This document shows positions 7,167-15,506 of a stretch of DNA of 17,677 bases, in pieces (the stretch's first letter is position 1; every line of letters starts with the position of its first letter). The DNA is from JAABSX01 sp964480455 (lineage in GTDB: Bacteria; Bacteroidota; Bacteroidia; Cytophagales; Microscillaceae), in NCBI GenBank assembly GCA_964480455.1, contig CAYZQI010000101.1, positions 1 through 17,677 of the forward strand, written 5' to 3'. The notes below the pieces were generated by a model. The model saw only the letters and a list, made by a program, of their open reading frames with translations, made no database searches and was not told the origin of the DNA. Both the position numbers and the translations under genes were made by a program.

Positions 7167-7187
7167 CAGCGGACTGAAAGTCCGCTG
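7167..7187. repeat. GC-rich REP-like palindrome
   Basis: CAGCGGACT (7167-7175) and AGTCCGCTG (7179-7187) form a perfect 9-bp stem with a 3-nt loop, GC-rich in AT-rich surroundings. It has no T-run and lies about 80 bp from the end of the exoprotein gene in a convergent intergenic region, the usual site of repetitive extragenic palindromes. Only one copy is present in this window, so repetitiveness cannot be confirmed here. Confidence 0.5.
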
Positions 7188-7267
7188 GCATTTATGTCCT
7201 GAACAGTATTCAGCTCATCTTATCACACATCATCATAAAAATTTTCAAAAAACCACAAAATACTGAT

Positions 7268-10200
7268 TTACTCAATGATTATCTTTTTGTAAATGGTTTG
7301 ATTTTTTGTTTTAAAAGCGACAAAATAAATTCCAGTGGAGGCTTTTAGCTCAGTGAGGTTTATGAGTGCTTCCCATGATTCTCCGTTCCAAGCAATCTTG
7401 GGTGAACCTATTCTTTGCATCAAACCATTATAAATCATGACTTGTGGTTCTACTCCTCCATTATTTCTGTCGTACTTGACTGTGAAATATTCTTTGGCAG
7501 GATTGGGATATATTTTAAGTCCTTGTCTTTCGTCAAGGATTTCTTCAATGGGTACATTGGGTGGCAGGCTGAGTGGAGTACTCTCATTGACAAGCAATAC
7601 TACCCAATCTTCAGTGGCATCGGCAGGTGGATTACCAACATTGACTACCCCTGCACCTGTTGCCATGGTTACAGAGCCTGTTTCTAATAGACCTCCCGTT
7701 CTGGGGTTGTACCATTCTATTGTAAAATTATTAGCAAAACCCTCGAGATTGAGGTCTGTCGTACCTCCATTGGGCAAATAAATCACATAAATTTCTCCTG
7801 GTTTGGATAGGCAGTACTTAGTATTGCTATTGGCAGCATTGTCTATGAGGTCATTACGAGTTTCCATTTCCCAGAAAGGTATAGAATTATCATAGAAGAA
7901 CTCAAGTGCATGGCGGTTGTAATCCCACATTTGGTCGCGGCTGCGCCAGTCTTCGCAGTCCAGGTCATTTTCTATGAGGTTGTACCCAAAGTAATACTCT
8001 ACTCCTGCACCACCTGCCATGAGGTTGCCCCAAAGTGTATATTTACGAATATCTCCTTGGCTGGGTGTGTTTGCGCCATTGCTAAAACCTTGGTAACCTT
8101 CATCAGGTGGTACACCTCTTTGGAAAGGTCCTTGTTCATCATTGGCTACTACCCAAGGTTTGTTGGCATTTTTAGAGTTTATTACCCATTTGAGGGTTTC
8201 TTGATGCACATTGTTAAAAGGTGTCTGTAGGGAAACTCCCGTGAGTTCTGAATTAGTGCCAAGCAGAGGGGTATAAACTTGCTCTATCTGATTGGGGTAG
8301 GTATGCAGTACCACATGATTTCGGTAAGGGTCATTATCATAAAAATACTGTGCCATTTGCTGTCTTTGGGCAGTAGTTTGTGTATTTTCCTCGCCCAAGT
8401 TCCAGTTAAGTGCCAAATGGTGCGAGAATCTTGCAATTAATTCTCTGTAGTACAATTTACGTTCTATACCCAAATTACCATTATCCAATGCCCATACATT
8501 GTTATCATCATTTTCAGTTTCTTGGGTTTTGAAGTGCAAATACATACCCTTTTGGTCAGCGTGTTCAAATACGATTTCCCATTGGTCTAGCTTAGAGCAG
8601 TCATAATGGAATTTATCATCATGGGCTATGAAGGGCCAGACATTTTGTCCATCTCCGCCTGCATTATAAGTAAGAAAGCTAAAGGCGTTGTTTCCTTTTT
8701 GTGAAAGGTAATTGATAGCTCCAATCATTCCTTTGCCTTTGTTACCTTGCCAGGTAGGGTCTCCTGCTTGCCAGTCTGCTATGTGGGGTGTCCAAGTCTT
8801 GATTCGGTTAAAATCATCAGCCCTTGTAGCGTGTCGGTAGGTATCATCAAAATCAGCGTAAGCCAGGAAAGTTTCGGGGGCATCAGCCCCTACTTTGAGG
8901 AAGCGTTTTCCATTGGGGAACTGAAGGTAATGCTCACCTACATACCGTAACCGCCCATAGGCACGTAGGTCTTTACCCTGTTTATCGCTTTGAGCAATCA
9001 TAAAACTGCCTTCTAGTCCGTCAAAATAATTGGCAATGCCTGCACACGCTTCTTCACTGACAGCTATATTTTCACCACTTCTGAAAGATACGGTATATTC
9101 CCAAAGCCCAACTTCATCGGGAGCAAAATGCACACGCCATTTATTGCCTGCTGCTGCACTTGTTTCAGCAGCATCGCCGTCAGCAGCATAAAAGCCAGGT
9201 ACTTTATAAGTTTTTGAGCCATTGGTAAAGGTTACATCTAATCGGTAATTCAAAAAAGGATTGTTGGCAGCCGTTTCGCTGGTTTGAGGACCTTCAAAAG
9301 TAATACTTACTTTGTGCCATGTTTTTCGCTCACCTGAAACAGTAACTTGTGCAGGGCTGAGGGTTCTTTGGGCAGCCCATTGCACTAATTTTTGTGAGAA
9401 AATTCGGTTGTCGTGTTCATCTATGTCCGTACCTGGTCCATTGTTCCAAAAAGTATTTCTGTCAAAAGTACCTATTACACGTCCATTGCCTATTTCGGCC
9501 GCTGCTAATGAGCAATCTATATCATAATCTTGAATACCATTGCCTAGCACAGGGTCATTAATAGCGGTAGGCCCACCTACACCTCCATTTTGAAAGCGAG
9601 CGATTTGATAAATGGTATCGCAGGCTTGTTTTTCAGCCCAATCAGGGTCTATTCTGATGGGACTACAGCCTTCCCCCCTAAATTGCAGCGTTTGGGGAAT
9701 ACCGTCTTTGGTATTCAAGAAATGGTCTAATTCCCAATCTGTTACAAGGTTATCGCCGCCTCCGCCGCCTTGGTCAGTGAAGAAGAACATACCAAATTGC
9801 TGCATCAATAAGTTGTTGCTGTTGCGCCCTTGTTGGTTATTCAAGCCTGCGGGTAGTGGCTGATTAAATATACCTCCAAAACCTGAATCAGAATACCCGA
9901 TGAGACCTCCTCCATTTCTGACCCACACGTTAAGCGCAGCAACTTCGGAAGCAGCCCAAGTTTTTTGGTTAGAAGCTAAAATGATGACATCATACGCTGT
10001 TAAAAATTCTTCGGTAAGTGTAATGTCCTGGTCGTAGGCTTCTTCTATTTCAAAATCAATTGCTTCTATGGCAGCTTTAAATTCTGACATGCCATTGTCT
10101 CCTGTATCATTGAGGCGCATTTGGTCATAAGGTACAGGCTCATTGGCATATTCGGGCTGGCTTGGGAGGTAGCCAAATCGATTGACATTGCCATAGATAT

Positions 10201-11677
10201 AGAGTACTTTGGTGGTTTGCTCTACTACATCAAGTGTAATGTTTATTTCAGCTTGGCTAAAATCTTGTGCATTTGCTTGGAGTGTAAAATTATAAGACCC
10301 AACTGCAAGATTGCTTGCATCAAAGTTGAGGCTGATTTCTTGCGCTTCAGTGTTGGTAGTTCCCGTAGGGTTATTCACACTAAGCCAATTGGGTAAGTTG
10401 GCGGTCGGAATGGTATAATTAGGTGCATCATTACTTGCCCAAAGGTAAACTTCTTTTGCTAGGCTACTTCCTCTTGCCACGGTTACATTGATTTGTGTGG
10501 ATTGAAAACCCAATTGATTGAGTGGAGTCCGCACAAAATCAGTTTTATATACGCCTTGAAGCGGCTGTTGCCACATTGCTCCGCCGTGCGATACATAGAG
10601 TTCGTCTTCTATGATGCCTGCATTGGGGGCAAGCAGTCTTCTTGGGAGTTTTTCTAGTTCTGTCCAAGTATTGGCTACGGGGTCATATTCTGTGATAGCA
10701 TCATCAGAAGTTCCTGCCATATTTTCTCTTCTACCTCCTATAATGATGATTTTTCCATCAAGGGTTAGTAAGGTAGAGTGCTCGAAGTGGGAGCGTGTAT
10801 ATGGTAAATCTGCCACACGTTGCCAGCTATTTGTGAAAGGGTCGTAGGCGTGTACGAGGTTTACATCATCATAGCTTGAGTCGTGTCCATATTGTCCTCC
10901 TATGGCATAGAGCTTGCCGTTTGCACTTTTGCCTGCGTGGTGATTGCGTGGGTTAGGGAGTGGTGCGAGTGCTTGCCAGCCAGCAACTTGGTTGTCTAGG
11001 TCAAGGGCATAATGTGCAGTATTGTCAGTTTGTCGGTTAGGTTTCAAACCTCCAAATACGTGTATTTTGCGTCCTAGCCTTGCTACAGCGTGCGAAGCCA
11101 TTGGCTCGGGTAGGTCAGGACCATATCGCCAGGTGTTGGTCGTAGTATTGTAGATTTGAACTTTATCGGTAATTACCCCTGGATTATTTCCTTCAAAGCC
11201 TCCACAAAGCCATACTTCATCACCATCGGTGGCTACGCCGAGGTGCGTAACACCGTGTAGCATTTCGGCAAGGGCTGTCCAAGTAGCTGTGGCAGGGTTA
11301 TAGACCTCCACGGTTTTAGTAATAATTAGCTCGGAGGCTGTTCCTTCTACCAATCCAATGAATCCCCCGAAGACGTACAGCTTCCCATTAATGAGTGCGC
11401 TTTGCCCTTCTGCCCGTGGTACTAAGCCATCTGCGAGGTTTTCCCAAGTGAAAGCAGGGCTAGAGGTAAGGTCTGCTTGGTGGCTACAAAGGGGACTGTG
11501 CTGATGCTGTTTTTTGAGGCTTTCCCAAGTATAATTCTGGGCAGAAGGTAGCTCATTTTTTTTGCTTGCTTTTTCTGATGAGAAAGTGTAGTGGGAGGTA
11601 TTGTAGAAATCGGATAGATAAGAAAATACTCCCAACGAAGCAACTAAAAGTAATCCTTTCAAGGTGTAATTATTCAT
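7268..11677 (-). CDS. Giant T9SS-secreted mosaic protein: Kelch propeller plus glycoside-hydrolase-like module
   Basis: A 1469-residue secreted protein. Domains in order: hydrophobic signal-like N-terminus (8-20); Kelch propeller about 78-380 with GG doublets near 104, 159, 209, 260, 314 and 365, so probably six blades; BACON/Ig-like domain about 388-486; ThuA-like glutamine-amidotransferase-fold domain about 488-775 (YDVIILAS, RNGGGLIGY, GRVIGTFDRNTFWN); DUF5060-like beta-sandwich about 776-895; glycoside-hydrolase-like TIM barrel about 905-1280 related to the DUF4038/DUF5060-linked group; collagen-binding-like domain about 1283-1365; T9SS type-A sorting domain 1387-1469 (LKIYPNP ... KKIIIE). 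In the barrel, NWNLGEEN (1091-1098) offers a catalytic acid (Glu1096 or Glu1097), and VANDEQGP (1177-1184) may supply the second acidic residue; both are inferred. It probably degrades or binds a complex polysaccharide or glycoprotein outside the cell. No SusC/SusD pair is nearby. Confidence 0.88.
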   Translation of the reverse strand: MNNYTLKGLLLVASLGVFSYLSDFYNTSHYTFSSEKASKKNELPSAQNYTWESLKKQHQHSPLCSHQADLTSSPAFTWENLADGLVPRAEGQSALINGKLYVFGGFIGLVEGTASELIITKTVEVYNPATATWTALAEMLHGVTHLGVATDGDEVWLCGGFEGNNPGVITDKVQIYNTTTNTWRYGPDLPEPMASHAVARLGRKIHVFGGLKPNRQTDNTAHYALDLDNQVAGWQALAPLPNPRNHHAGKSANGKLYAIGGQYGHDSSYDDVNLVHAYDPFTNSWQRVADLPYTRSHFEHSTLLTLDGKIIIIGGRRENMAGTSDDAITEYDPVANTWTELEKLPRRLLAPNAGIIEDELYVSHGGAMWQQPLQGVYKTDFVRTPLNQLGFQSTQINVTVARGSSLAKEVYLWASNDAPNYTIPTANLPNWLSVNNPTGTTNTEAQEISLNFDASNLAVGSYNFTLQANAQDFSQAEINITLDVVEQTTKVLYIYGNVNRFGYLPSQPEYANEPVPYDQMRLNDTGDNGMSEFKAAIEAIDFEIEEAYDQDITLTEEFLTAYDVIILASNQKTWAASEVAALNVWVRNGGGLIGYSDSGFGGIFNQPLPAGLNNQQGRNSNNLLMQQFGMFFFTDQGGGGGDNLVTDWELDHFLNTKDGIPQTLQFRGEGCSPIRIDPDWAEKQACDTIYQIARFQNGGVGGPTAINDPVLGNGIQDYDIDCSLAAAEIGNGRVIGTFDRNTFWNNGPGTDIDEHDNRIFSQKLVQWAAQRTLSPAQVTVSGERKTWHKVSITFEGPQTSETAANNPFLNYRLDVTFTNGSKTYKVPGFYAADGDAAETSAAAGNKWRVHFAPDEVGLWEYTVSFRSGENIAVSEEACAGIANYFDGLEGSFMIAQSDKQGKDLRAYGRLRYVGEHYLQFPNGKRFLKVGADAPETFLAYADFDDTYRHATRADDFNRIKTWTPHIADWQAGDPTWQGNKGKGMIGAINYLSQKGNNAFSFLTYNAGGDGQNVWPFIAHDDKFHYDCSKLDQWEIVFEHADQKGMYLHFKTQETENDDNNVWALDNGNLGIERKLYYRELIARFSHHLALNWNLGEENTQTTAQRQQMAQYFYDNDPYRNHVVLHTYPNQIEQVYTPLLGTNSELTGVSLQTPFNNVHQETLKWVINSKNANKPWVVANDEQGPFQRGVPPDEGYQGFSNGANTPSQGDIRKYTLWGNLMAGGAGVEYYFGYNLIENDLDCEDWRSRDQMWDYNRHALEFFYDNSIPFWEMETRNDLIDNAANSNTKYCLSKPGEIYVIYLPNGGTTDLNLEGFANNFTIEWYNPRTGGLLETGSVTMATGAGVVNVGNPPADATEDWVVLLVNESTPLSLPPNVPIEEILDERQGLKIYPNPAKEYFTVKYDRNNGGVEPQVMIYNGLMQRIGSPKIAWNGESWEALINLTELKASTGIYFVAFKTKNQTIYKKIIIE

Positions 11678-11748
11678 GAGTGTCTATTGATTTAGATTAT
11701 TATGTATTTTGAGTTTTTATTATCTAATTACATACAAAACTTCATCTC

Positions 11749-11832
11749 AGAGAAAAGATTTTTTCTCTAGGATTATTTTTTTGTGAACTTCTTACATCAG
11801 CTTGCCCTCCGCACATAGTTCTAATGAACTAT
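11749..11832. other. Two small hairpins in the exoprotein-helicase gap
   Basis: The gap 11678-11890 contains AGAGAAAA/TTTTCTCT (11749-11756 with 11761-11768, 4-nt loop) and ATAGTTC/GAACTAT (11815-11821 with 11826-11832, 4-nt loop). Neither has a well-placed T-run on the minus strand. They could be regulatory structures in the leader of the large exoprotein gene, whose promoter I cannot locate: no exact TAnnTTTG is present in the gap. Confidence 0.35.
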
Positions 11833-11890
11833 TACAGAGGATTATTCGGTGTAAAAATTCACATTTTTGGTTAATAAGTTACGATTTGAA

Positions 11891-14800
11891 TCAAAAAAGG
11901 AGCGATTTTCCTTTTTTGTGTATATAGGATAGTAGCGTTTTATAATATTTTCCCAAAGATAGGATATTTTCATTACCTAGCAAAATTATTTGCTCTTTTG
12001 CACGACTTAATGCTACATTGAGTTTTTTATCTACGCTTTGGTCTAGGTTGAGTGATTGCAGGTTTTTCATCAAGGCAGGGTGATTGACCGCCATGGAAAT
12101 AATAATTACTTCACGTTCGCTGCCTTGGTAGCGTTCTACGGTATCAACCGTTACTTTTTGTTTGAGTTCATCATCTAACAGCTTATAAATTTCAGCAATT
12201 TGGGCACGGTAGGGTGTAATCACACCCACACTTTCAGCAGTAAACCCTTCTCTTTGTGCAAAGGCATTTCTGATAATATCCAGTAGTTGTCGTACTTTCT
12301 GGGCTTCGCCTTGATGAAATTTGATGTTTTTTTCTACAACACTAGGCACAAAAAGCAATCGACTTTGCGAGAGTGCCTGTTCAATAGGATTGGTACTTTG
12401 TGGGTCATAGAGGTTGAGGGCTTCTCTTTGCTTTTCAGAGCCAATTTTGAGTTTTTTATAAAATTCTTGATTGATAAATCCTGCGATGTCTTCGTGGGTA
12501 CGAAACTGCGTAGAAAGCATAGCGTAGCAGTGATGCCATTGTTTTTGCTGAGCATTGAGCAGTAGGCGTTCAAATACTGAGCTACTCAGATTAGACAAGC
12601 CTATCTGTGCCAAATCTTCAGCTTCAGTTTCACAAAAATTGGCTGGCTGGGTTACTACTGCGGGGAGCTGTTTTTCATCACCTATCAAAATGAACCTACG
12701 AAAGCGTGGTAAAATACCGCAAAGATGTGGCTCAAGAAGTTGAGAGGCTTCATCAACTATGACTGTATCATAGTTTGGAATGAGATGCAAGAAGTTATAA
12801 AATGAAGAAACCGTAGAAACAAAAATACGTGATTGATGAATTTTCTCAGTGATTTCTTCCAATGATTTTAGCCCTTTGAGGGTATTGCCCCAAAATTGAT
12901 GTTCTTTGTCTAAGTTACCGAGGCGCACAAATTGATTACCGCAGACTGATTTTATTTTTTCACACATTTCATCAGTAGCACGATTAGTAAAAGCAAGCAA
13001 GACCACCGTTTCAGTGGTATGTTGATAAAGGTATTCTACCATATTTCGGAGCATTTGAGAAGTTTTACCTGTGCCTGGGGGTCCTTGTAAGAGAAAATAA
13101 TCTTCACAGGCAAGGGCTTGGTTGAGAATGTGGTTTTGCTCTTGGCTTAGATTTTCTTTGTAAATATCTGCAAAACTGAGGTTAAATTCAGGTTTCTCAA
13201 GCCCTAAGTAGCGTCTTTTCTTGCCTTCTTCTACACCCAAAAACTCACTCAAAGAAGCAAATAAGTGCTTAAAACTGCTTTCCATGAGGCTAGGCTCTAC
13301 TGCCCAGTTTTCAAATTTGTTGTAATAGCTTTTGTCTATAGACTGGCTCCATATTTTGAGTTGCACAAACTTACTGTCTATGCGCTGAATACTTCCTTTG
13401 AGCAATTGGCTGTGCTGTGGTTCAAGATTATTTTCTTGCCAAACAGGGTAAAGCACGATAATATCACCCGCCCTAAAAGCCGTTACTTCTGAACTGGCTT
13501 CACCACGGCGCAGCTTTACTTCTGAGCCTGTAGCATTTACTGCCTCCACCTGAAGCGGATAGAGCAGTGCAAAGTTTTCTAGTTTTTCGCTAGGGGCATT
13601 GCGCCAAAGGCTGGCATAGCCCTCTGAGGGTTCTGTACCTGTGATACCTCCTACTTTTGCCACCCACTGCTCTCTTGCTACCAAACCCATCAGACTGGCA
13701 AAATAGCTTTTTTCCAGTGTACTTGCTTTCTGCCAGCGGTGCGAAAAAATATCCAAATCATCTTTGATATAAAAAGGTAACTTCAGGGCAGTAAGCCGTT
13801 TGAGTGCGCTTTCATAAAACTTAACATCTCCTTCAGCAATGCGTGCATCAATAAAAACCATACAATTTCTTGCCCACATGGCATCTTGTGCTTCAAAATC
13901 AAGCCTACCACAGTTGCGAAGGGGGCTATGTTCGTCTTGAGAATACAAAATGGCACTGGTACCGTTGCGCTCACCAAAGGTACTCTCTAGCATAAGGTTG
14001 TAGCAAGCTACCTGCACAAGGTGGTCGCGGCGTGCAATTGCCTGGTTGGGGTTGGTAAATTGTGTGCCTTTTAGTTCTATGATGTCTTTGCGCTCGGCTT
14101 GGGCAGGGTATTCTACCAAAAGGTCAATACGCCCTTGCAAGCCGTATTTGTTAGAGATAAAAGAAGGCTCTGTGGTAATGGCAGTATTTTTAAAATCTTC
14201 CATTACCTTGACAAGGTTTTCGTATTGTGGCTTGATGAAGCGTGCGGTTTCTTGGACATGCTCTAGTTGCAAGCCGAGCATAGCTGCCTCTACTTGTACT
14301 TCGGGCATAATATCGCTCAGTGCCTCCTCGAAGGTTTTTTCACCTTTTTCTACCAGATTATCCAAGAGATTATTCAGTACATTTCCTCTAAAAGTAGGCA
14401 CACTTCCTTGAAAAAATTTCATTCTATCCAAAAGGTACAAATAAGGCGAGCTGTATTGTGTGCCAAAGCAACGTGCTATGGCAGAAGCATCTACTAAGTA
14501 ATCGGGGTTAATGATGAGTAAACTCTGAGAAGTGCTACAGTAGTGCTGCGGTTCTATTTCTTTGAGTTGGGTGAGGCGTATAGTTTGGTAAGGACGCACC
14601 AAGTAAGCACAATGTTCGCTAAGGGCATATTTTCTGAAAAGCGCACCCTTTTGGGAGTAGTAGGCAATGTCTGTAACCGTAACTTGCACTTTGCCAAATT
14701 CTTCACTTTGGCATTGTAAAGTGATTTTTTTGAGTTTGCTTGTACTGGCTTGTAATTCACTTTTTGTTAAAATAAGTCCTGTGAGTGCTTCAAGGGTAGG

Positions 14801-15232
14801 GGAGGGCTTTTCTTGGCTACGCAAAGAGGGCAGGGAAACGTGTGCATAGCGTTGCTGTAAATTTTCAGGAACAGTTTTGTCAGAAAAAAATGCAGTCAGT
14901 TCTGCAATAATTTTGATGGCTGCCAATAAATGGGTTTCCTCGGGTTTAAAAATCTTGCCCATGAGGTTTTTTCTAAATAGCCTTCTGAGTGCTTGTAAAT
15001 CTTCTTCTTCGGCTTTGCCGAGGTGATATGCCTGTGCAAGAAAGCTAATTTTAGCAAACCAACCCGTAAAAACTTGTTTTTCACGCTGCTCAGTGAGGGT
15101 ATTGATGAGCGACAGGAAAAGAATGTGGCTTTGCTGTATTTTTTGAGAAAGCACAGTCTTGTGGTCTTGATAGATGTATTCAAGGCTATCCCAATAATAA
15201 TTGCTTTCTATGGGTGTTAAGATTTGAGGCAT
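11891..15232 (-). CDS. Dna2-like nuclease-helicase (PD-(D/E)XK nuclease fused to UPF1/Dna2-type SF1 helicase)
   Basis: A 1113-residue cytosolic protein with the Dna2 domain order. A helical N-terminal region (about 1-165) precedes a beta-rich segment leading to NPDYLVDASAIARC (242-255). The RecB/Cas4-type nuclease follows (about 255-460): GRID with Asp370, ELKG with Glu386 and Lys388, and the QVACY motif (Gln407, Tyr411). A 1B-like beta-barrel (about 585-630) precedes the SF1 helicase: Q-motif LSQEQN (695-700), Walker A GPPGTGKT (717-724), motif Ia AFTNRATDEM (747-756), Walker B VDEAS (826-830), motif III GDEKQLPAVV (851-860), STQFRTHEDI (907-916), motif V VDTVERYQGSERE (1029-1041) and motif VI NVALSRAKE (1072-1080). 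Two usual features are missing: the motif-I His is Asn (GNVLN, 283-287), and only Cys255, Cys441 and Cys457 exist near the Fe-S positions, without the CxxC spacing. It may process replication or repair intermediates or act in defence; it stands alone. Confidence 0.9.
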   Translation of the reverse strand: MPQILTPIESNYYWDSLEYIYQDHKTVLSQKIQQSHILFLSLINTLTEQREKQVFTGWFAKISFLAQAYHLGKAEEEDLQALRRLFRKNLMGKIFKPEETHLLAAIKIIAELTAFFSDKTVPENLQQRYAHVSLPSLRSQEKPSPTLEALTGLILTKSELQASTSKLKKITLQCQSEEFGKVQVTVTDIAYYSQKGALFRKYALSEHCAYLVRPYQTIRLTQLKEIEPQHYCSTSQSLLIINPDYLVDASAIARCFGTQYSSPYLYLLDRMKFFQGSVPTFRGNVLNNLLDNLVEKGEKTFEEALSDIMPEVQVEAAMLGLQLEHVQETARFIKPQYENLVKVMEDFKNTAITTEPSFISNKYGLQGRIDLLVEYPAQAERKDIIELKGTQFTNPNQAIARRDHLVQVACYNLMLESTFGERNGTSAILYSQDEHSPLRNCGRLDFEAQDAMWARNCMVFIDARIAEGDVKFYESALKRLTALKLPFYIKDDLDIFSHRWQKASTLEKSYFASLMGLVAREQWVAKVGGITGTEPSEGYASLWRNAPSEKLENFALLYPLQVEAVNATGSEVKLRRGEASSEVTAFRAGDIIVLYPVWQENNLEPQHSQLLKGSIQRIDSKFVQLKIWSQSIDKSYYNKFENWAVEPSLMESSFKHLFASLSEFLGVEEGKKRRYLGLEKPEFNLSFADIYKENLSQEQNHILNQALACEDYFLLQGPPGTGKTSQMLRNMVEYLYQHTTETVVLLAFTNRATDEMCEKIKSVCGNQFVRLGNLDKEHQFWGNTLKGLKSLEEITEKIHQSRIFVSTVSSFYNFLHLIPNYDTVIVDEASQLLEPHLCGILPRFRRFILIGDEKQLPAVVTQPANFCETEAEDLAQIGLSNLSSSVFERLLLNAQQKQWHHCYAMLSTQFRTHEDIAGFINQEFYKKLKIGSEKQREALNLYDPQSTNPIEQALSQSRLLFVPSVVEKNIKFHQGEAQKVRQLLDIIRNAFAQREGFTAESVGVITPYRAQIAEIYKLLDDELKQKVTVDTVERYQGSEREVIIISMAVNHPALMKNLQSLNLDQSVDKKLNVALSRAKEQIILLGNENILSLGKYYKTLLSYIHKKGKSLLF
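11892..11918 (-). terminator. Terminator overlapping the 3' end of the helicase gene
   Basis: On the minus strand CAAAAAAGGA (complement of 11909-11918) and TCCTTTTTTG (complement of 11892-11901) form a perfect 10-bp stem with a 7-nt loop. The right arm carries six T residues, and the TGA stop (11893-11891) lies at the end of that arm, so the final codons encode half of the hairpin. The symmetrical T-run on the plus strand could make it bidirectional. Confidence 0.6.
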
Positions 15233-15251
15233 TTTTATAGATTTAAGTGTT

Positions 15252-15283
15252 CAAAATTAAATCATTTTTCTATAATACCTCAA
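15252..15283 (-). promoter_or_regulatory. Bacteroidota-type promoter of the Dna2-like gene
   Basis: On the minus strand a TTG (complement of 15281-15283) is followed after 21 nt by TAATTTTG (complement of 15252-15259). This matches the Bacteroidota -33 TTG and -7 TAnnTTTG consensus with good spacing. Transcription would begin near 15245, only about 12 nt before the ATG at 15232. That very short leader agrees with the lack of a Shine-Dalgarno sequence. Confidence 0.65.
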
Positions 15284-15337
15284 GATTAATCATATTTGCT
15301 GGATTTGAAGAGTGAAGTATGTGGATAGAAACATAAA

Positions 15338-15368
15338 CTCCCTCTCTTAAACTAGCTCAGAGAGGGAG
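15338..15368. repeat. 10-bp perfect hairpin downstream of the beta-helix gene
   Basis: CTCCCTCTCT (15338-15347) and AGAGAGGGAG (15359-15368) form a perfect 10-bp stem with an 11-nt loop. On the minus strand it is followed by a weak T-rich stretch (TTTATGTTTC), so it may terminate the T9SS gene at 15507 or insulate the helicase promoter. Its CCCTCT/AGAGGG arms recur at 15430-15448. Confidence 0.5.
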
Positions 15369-15392
15369 GATAAAATGTACTTATAATATGTA

Positions 15393-15497
15393 CAGCCTTG
15401 CAGGTGCAGGTCAGATTGACTTCCTTATGCCCTCTTTTGTGGAGAGGGAAGGGGTGAGGTGGCTAAAAAGGGAAATTTGACTTGCACCCAGCCTTGC
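15393..15497. mobile_element. Putative MITE with 9-bp direct repeats
   Basis: The 9-bp sequence CAGCCTTGC occurs at 15393-15401 and again at 15489-15497. Just inside lie inverted ends: GGTGCAGGTCA (15403-15413) and TGACTTGCACC (15478-15488), 10 of 11 complementary, with matches continuing to about 15 positions with 2 mismatches. The interior (about 65 bp) has no coding capacity and holds a CCCTCT/AGAGGG hairpin followed by AAGGGGTGAGGT. This layout of target-site duplication plus terminal inverted repeats is that of a miniature inverted-repeat transposable element. It inserted about 10 bp past the stop of the neighbouring gene. No transposase is present in the window. Confidence 0.5.
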
Positions 15498-15506
15498 TGC
15501 GAATAC

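Noticed and set aside
9754..9777. Glycine run (GGGGG at residues about 637-641) in the exoprotein as a possible slippage site
   Set aside because: The codons vary (mixed GGN) and the frame continues intact on both sides, so there is no sign of a frameshift.
12334..14760. Several minus- and plus-strand frames of 60-120 codons inside the Dna2-like gene
   Set aside because: They overlap a long frame with all helicase and nuclease motifs and have compositions typical of out-of-frame shadows.
11891..15232. Reading the Dna2-like gene as part of a known multi-gene defence system
   Set aside because: The flanking genes encode secreted T9SS proteins; no methylase, sensor, toxin or other effector gene lies beside it.
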